Positions 61,533 through 64,000 of a stretch of 64,000 nt of DNA are shown here, in pieces. Made by a program: the position numbers and the translations under genes. Source of the stretch: Streptomyces sp. NBC_01465 (GTDB taxonomy: Bacteria > Actinomycetota > Actinomycetes > Streptomycetales > Streptomycetaceae). The DNA lies in assembly GCF_036227325.1 (NCBI RefSeq), contig NZ_CP109467.1:3906001-3970000 (forward strand), read 5' to 3'. Position 1 is the stretch's first letter; every line of letters begins with the position of its first letter. The notes below the pieces were generated by a model. It searched no databases. It was not told the origin of the DNA and was given only the letters and a program-made list of their open reading frames with translations.

Positions 61533-62066
61533 TCACAGCGCTTCCTTCGAAGGTGTGACCGGTACTCCCGACTTACGTACTACAGGCAAGACACTCCACG
61601 GAAAGTTGATCCACTCGTCCGTGCGCTTCCACACGTACTCGCACTTCACCAGCGAGTGCGACTTCTCATAGACGACGGCGGACCGCACCTCGGCGACAGC
61701 GCCCAGGCAGAAGTCGTGCACGAGCTTCAGGGTCTTCCCGGTGTCGGCGACGTCATCGGTGATGAGCACCTTCTTGTCCGAGAAGTCGATGACGTTGGGA
61801 ACGGGCGCGAGCATGACGGGCATTTCCAGAGTCGTGCCCACACCCGTATAGAACTCGACATTCACGAGATGAATGTTCTTGCAGTCGAGCGCGTAAGCCA
61901 GACCGCCTGCGACAAAAACACCGCCACGGGCAATGCTGAGCACGATGTCGGGCTCGTAACCGTCGTCGGCAATGGTCTGCGCGAGCTCGCGCACCGCATT
62001 CCCAAAACCCTCGTAGGTCAGATCTTCGCGCACCGAACCCACACCCGCACCCATACCCGTACTCAC
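61533..62066 (-). CDS. Phosphoribosyltransferase-domain protein
   Basis: About 177 residues. The type I PRTase shows in [20 protein letters not shown] and the PRPP loop [17 protein letters not shown], and the tail has [17 protein letters not shown]. It probably acts on a purine base or a related compound. Start choices are GTG 62066 (overlapping the dcd stop as GTGA), ATG 62054 or GTG 62033. The short N-terminus before [10 protein letters not shown] is encoded by a hexamer repeat, so it may be non-essential. It lies immediately downstream of dcd. Confidence 0.88.
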   Translation of the reverse strand: MSTGMGAGVGSVREDLTYEGFGNAVRELAQTIADDGYEPDIVLSIARGGVFVAGGLAYALDCKNIHLVNVEFYTGVGTTLEMPVMLAPVPNVIDFSDKKVLITDDVADTGKTLKLVHDFCLGAVAEVRSAVVYEKSHSLVKCEYVWKRTDEWINFPWSVLPVVRKSGVPVTPSKEAL

Positions 62067-62068
62067 AC
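62033..62068 (-). repeat. Degenerate hexamer repeat at the phosphoribosyltransferase start
   Basis: Six units of the type GGGT(A/G)(C/T)G and variants run from the dcd stop to VRED, offering several alternative GTG/ATG starts in frame. Confidence 0.5.
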
Positions 62069-62638
62069 CTGTGTCCGATGGAAATTGAGGAAGGACCGCG
62101 AAGCGGTCGGCCCGCGCTGCCCCTGGTACCGCGACCCGTACCGCTCGCTGCCGTACGGGTGCTCGGCGGGCGACGACAGCCGGAACATGCACAGCTGCCC
62201 GATCTTCATCCCCGGCCACAGCTTCATGGGAAGCGTCGCCACATTCGACAATTCAAGCGTCACATGCCCGGAGAACCCGGGATCGATAAATCCAGCAGTC
62301 GAATGCGTAACGAGCCCGAGCCGCCCGAGACTCGACTTCCCTTCCAGCCGCGACGCAATGTCGTCGGGAAGCGAAATGACCTCATAGGTCGACGCGAGCA
62401 CGAACTCACCGGGATGAAGGATGAACGCCTCATCCCCTTCCGGCTCGACCTCGCGCGTCAGGTCCTCCTGCTCGACGGCAGGATCGATGTGCGGATAGCG
62501 GTGGTTCTCGAACACCCGGAAGAAGCGATCGAGACGCACATCAATGCTCGACGGCTGCACCATCGATTCGTCGTACGGATCGATGCGCACGCGCCCGGCG
62601 TCGATCTCGGCCCGGATGTCCTTGTCTGAGAGAAGCAC
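62063..62638 (-). CDS. dcd: dCTP deaminase
   Basis: A 191-residue protein from GTG 62638. [18 protein letters not shown] at the N-terminus, [16 protein letters not shown], the catalytic region [26 protein letters not shown] and the C-terminal [13 protein letters not shown] are standard Dcd marks. It deaminates dCTP to dUTP, the main supply for dTMP. The Ser-Arg-Glu catalytic pattern is intact and length is as usual for actinobacteria. It is coupled by GTGA to the phosphoribosyltransferase. Confidence 0.97.
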   Translation of the reverse strand: MLLSDKDIRAEIDAGRVRIDPYDESMVQPSSIDVRLDRFFRVFENHRYPHIDPAVEQEDLTREVEPEGDEAFILHPGEFVLASTYEVISLPDDIASRLEGKSSLGRLGLVTHSTAGFIDPGFSGHVTLELSNVATLPMKLWPGMKIGQLCMFRLSSPAEHPYGSERYGSRYQGQRGPTASRSFLNFHRTQV

Positions 62639-62718
62639 GCCCCGAGGATACGCAGAGCGCGCGGCCCCGCCCCAATCGGACAGCCCGCGCGCCTGTACTC
62701 CGCTTGCTCCGCCGGCCG

Positions 62719-62892
62719 CTACCGCTGCTCCACAGCCACCGGCACGGCATGCCGCAACCGCGCACAGCGCGGACAGCGAATGAGCCGCCCAGGACCGAGC
62801 CGGTCGGCCCCGAGCTGCTGCATCGGGAACGAGTTGGTACTGAAAACATGCCCTTCGGCACAGCGGACGACGGTGCGCTCCATCGGGTCCAT
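62719..62892 (-). CDS. Small zinc-ribbon protein (57 residues)
   Basis: Runs from ATG 62892 (AAGGGA five bases upstream) to TAG 62719; an in-frame ATG at 62883 is an alternative. The protein has Cys11 and His15 in [10 protein letters not shown], and Cys40 and Cys43 in [12 protein letters not shown], fitting one zinc ribbon. I recall similar short proteins being common in streptomycetes, with an [12 protein letters not shown] start. It lies 81 bases upstream of dcd in the same direction. Function unknown. Confidence 0.75.
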   Translation of the reverse strand: MDPMERTVVRCAEGHVFSTNSFPMQQLGADRLGPGRLIRCPRCARLRHAVPVAVEQR

Positions 62893-63113
62893 CAAGTCCC
62901 TTCCCCATCAAGCCTGGACGAGAAAACGCCACATTAAGGGATGAACAGGACACCAATCCAACCGGCACTCCGAAGCCCCACGCTACGCCTCAACTTCCTT
63001 CCCCCGCACCAAGATCCCCACCCCGAACAGCACGAAGGCCCCTGAGCGGATACGCCCGGGGCCGGCCATGAGGTAGAGTGAGCGACGATGCGACCCCCTC
63101 AGGGGCGCGCTGC

Positions 63114-63187
63114 GCGAGTGTAGTTTAATGGTAGAACATGAGCTTCCCAAGCTCAGAGCGCGGGTTCGATTCCCGTCACTCGCTCCA
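63114..63187 (+). tRNA. tRNA-Gly (anticodon CCC)
   Basis: Acceptor GCGAGTG (63114-63120) pairs with CACTCGC (63177-63183). The D arm has GTTTAATGGTAGAAC, the anticodon stem GAGC/GCTC encloses loop TTCCCAA, and the T arm is CGGGTTCGATTCCCG. Discriminator T is followed by an encoded CCA (63185-63187). It decodes GGG. A terminator hairpin follows. Confidence 0.96.
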
Positions 63188-63192
63188 TGACA

Positions 63193-63228
63193 AAGGCCCA
63201 GGTCATCGACCGGGGCCTTGTTTGTTGT
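63193..63228. terminator. Hairpin terminator between tRNA-Gly and the convergent DAHP synthase gene
   Basis: AAGGCCC (63193-63199) pairs with GGGCCTT (63213-63219), followed by GTTTGTTGT. Lying between two convergent genes, it may act in both directions. Confidence 0.7.
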
Positions 63229-63239
63229 CCGGGCCCCGG

Positions 63240-64000
63240 TCACGTCGGATGCTTCTCCTGCATGATCTCGGCCAGCAGGAACGCCAAGTCCAGGGACTGT
63301 CTGCGGTTCAGGCGTGGGTCGCAGGTCGACTCGTAGCGGTTTGCCAGGTCGTCGAAGACGATTTCTGTGCCACCGCCTACGCATTCGGTCACGTCGTCCC
63401 CCGTCAACTCCACGTGGATGCCGCCCGGGTGGCTGCCGAGTGCCCGGTGCACCTCGAAGAAGCCCTTGACCTCGTTCAGTACGTCGTCGAAGCGTCGTGT
63501 CTTGTGTCCGGACGGGGCCTCGAACGTGTTGCCGTGCATCGGGTCGCACACCCAGGCGACCGTCGTGCCTGAAGCTGTGACCTTCTCCACCAGGGCCGGG
63601 AGCACGTCCCTGACCTTTTCCGCGCCCATGCGGACGATGAAGGTGAGGCGGCCGGGCTCGCGGTCGGGGTCGAGTTTGTCGATCAGGGCCAGTGCTGTGT
63701 CGGCGGAGGTGGTCGGGCCCAGCTTCACCGCGATCGGGTTGCGGATCTTCGAGAAGTACTCGATGTGCGCGCCGTCGAGGTCCCTGGTGCGCTCACCGAT
63801 CCACACCAGGTGTCCCGAGGTGTTGTAGGGGGTGCCGGTGCGTGAATCGATGCGGGTCAGCGCGGCCTCGTAGTCGAGGATCAGGCCCTCGTGGGAGGCG
63901 AAGAACTCGACCGTGTGGAACTCGTCGGGGTCGACCCCGCAGGCGTTCATGAAGTGCAGCGCGCGGTCGATCTCCCTGGCGAGGATCTCGTAGCGTTCGC
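63240..64000 (-). CDS. Class II 3-deoxy-7-phosphoheptulonate (DAHP) synthase, C-terminal part
   Basis: The frame runs off the right edge; about 252 C-terminal residues are present. Marks of plant-like class II DAHP synthase are FFASHEGLILDYE, GHLVWIGERTRDLDGAHIEYF, NPIAVKLGPTT, VAWVCDPMHGNT, and the metal-ligand segment YESTCDPRLNRRQSLDLAFLLAE at the end. It condenses phosphoenolpyruvate and erythrose 4-phosphate as the first step of the shikimate pathway. The N-terminal half, including regulatory parts, lies outside the window. Confidence 0.96.
   Translation of the reverse strand, partial: ERYEILAREIDRALHFMNACGVDPDEFHTVEFFASHEGLILDYEAALTRIDSRTGTPYNTSGHLVWIGERTRDLDGAHIEYFSKIRNPIAVKLGPTTSADTALALIDKLDPDREPGRLTFIVRMGAEKVRDVLPALVEKVTASGTTVAWVCDPMHGNTFEAPSGHKTRRFDDVLNEVKGFFEVHRALGSHPGGIHVELTGDDVTECVGGGTEIVFDDLANRYESTCDPRLNRRQSLDLAFLLAEIMQEKHPT

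Noticed and set aside
60306..62387. A 693-codon plus-strand frame
   Set aside because: It runs against the nuclease-like, phosphoribosyltransferase and dcd genes, all with clear family motifs on the minus strand.
63114..63187. tRNA-Gly as the AICE attachment site
   Set aside because: The integrase is a serine recombinase, the tRNA lies about 2.5 kb beyond the last AICE gene, and no duplicated tRNA 3' end is seen near the integrase.
62983..63549. Minus-strand frame across the tRNA
   Set aside because: It contains the antisense of tRNA-Gly (the SDGNRTR-type phrase often mis-annotated as protein) and overlaps the DAHP synthase end.

Overview
The window reads as a chromosomal segment of a Streptomyces or close relative. 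GC content is very high with strong third-position GC bias, GTG and TTG starts and 4-bp stop/start overlaps are common, and the dnaK-grpE-dnaJ-hspR heat-shock operon carries HspR inverted repeats. A WhiJ-like XRE/DUF397/RsbW-type set, an LAxTG sortase substrate and an actinomycete integrative conjugative element (AICE) point the same way. Both ends cut genes: a sensor histidine kinase at the left and class II DAHP synthase at the right.

Left part (1-17.4 kb): histidine kinase; a WXG100-type trio that could be a type VII secreted protein with a small membrane partner; an ECF41-like sigma factor divergent from a carboxymuconolactone decarboxylase and metallo-beta-lactamase pair, with a matching promoter; a WhiJ-like regulatory set joined by 4-bp overlaps to a PD-(D/E)XK-like protein and a helical-repeat protein; a DUF222/HNH endonuclease; membrane proteins and an MFS exporter; a GlxA-type regulator divergent from a quinone oxidoreductase over an inverted repeat; an orphan sugar-binding lipoprotein; a DUF4232 lipoprotein; and a secreted PA14/FN3 protein.

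Middle (19.1-44.8 kb): hspR-dnaJ-grpE-dnaK, then about 21 kb of exopolysaccharide genes. These supply GDP-L-fucose (Gmd, Fcl) and a UDP-uronic acid (WbpA-like dehydrogenase, SDR epimerase), a WecA-like initiating transferase, TagA/CpsF and other glycosyltransferases, three FkbM methyltransferases, a Wzx-like flippase, a Wzy-like polymerase, a Wzz/Wzc-like protein with a low-molecular-weight tyrosine phosphatase, DUF4012, and an LAKTG surface protein. Together they look like a Wzx/Wzy-dependent surface polysaccharide system, with clear internal gene duplication.

Right part (44.9-64 kb): a membrane Fe-S oxidoreductase behind a possible iron box, a GT-C-like membrane protein, an FG-GAP secreted protein and a Yip1 protein. 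From about 51.1 to 60.6 kb lies an AICE: a large serine recombinase (+), then on the minus strand a RepSA-like initiator, a C5-methyltransferase, zinc-ribbon mini-proteins, Spd-like membrane proteins, an FtsK/TraB translocase and a small regulator, divergent from a KorSA-type GntR repressor and a GNAT acetyltransferase. After a repeat-rich non-coding stretch come a PD-(D/E)XK-like gene, a phosphoribosyltransferase and dcd, a 57-residue zinc-ribbon protein, tRNA-Gly(CCC), and the C-terminal part of DAHP synthase.

Functional calls rest on visible motifs and gene order only; no database search was run. AICE boundaries and several starts are uncertain and are flagged.
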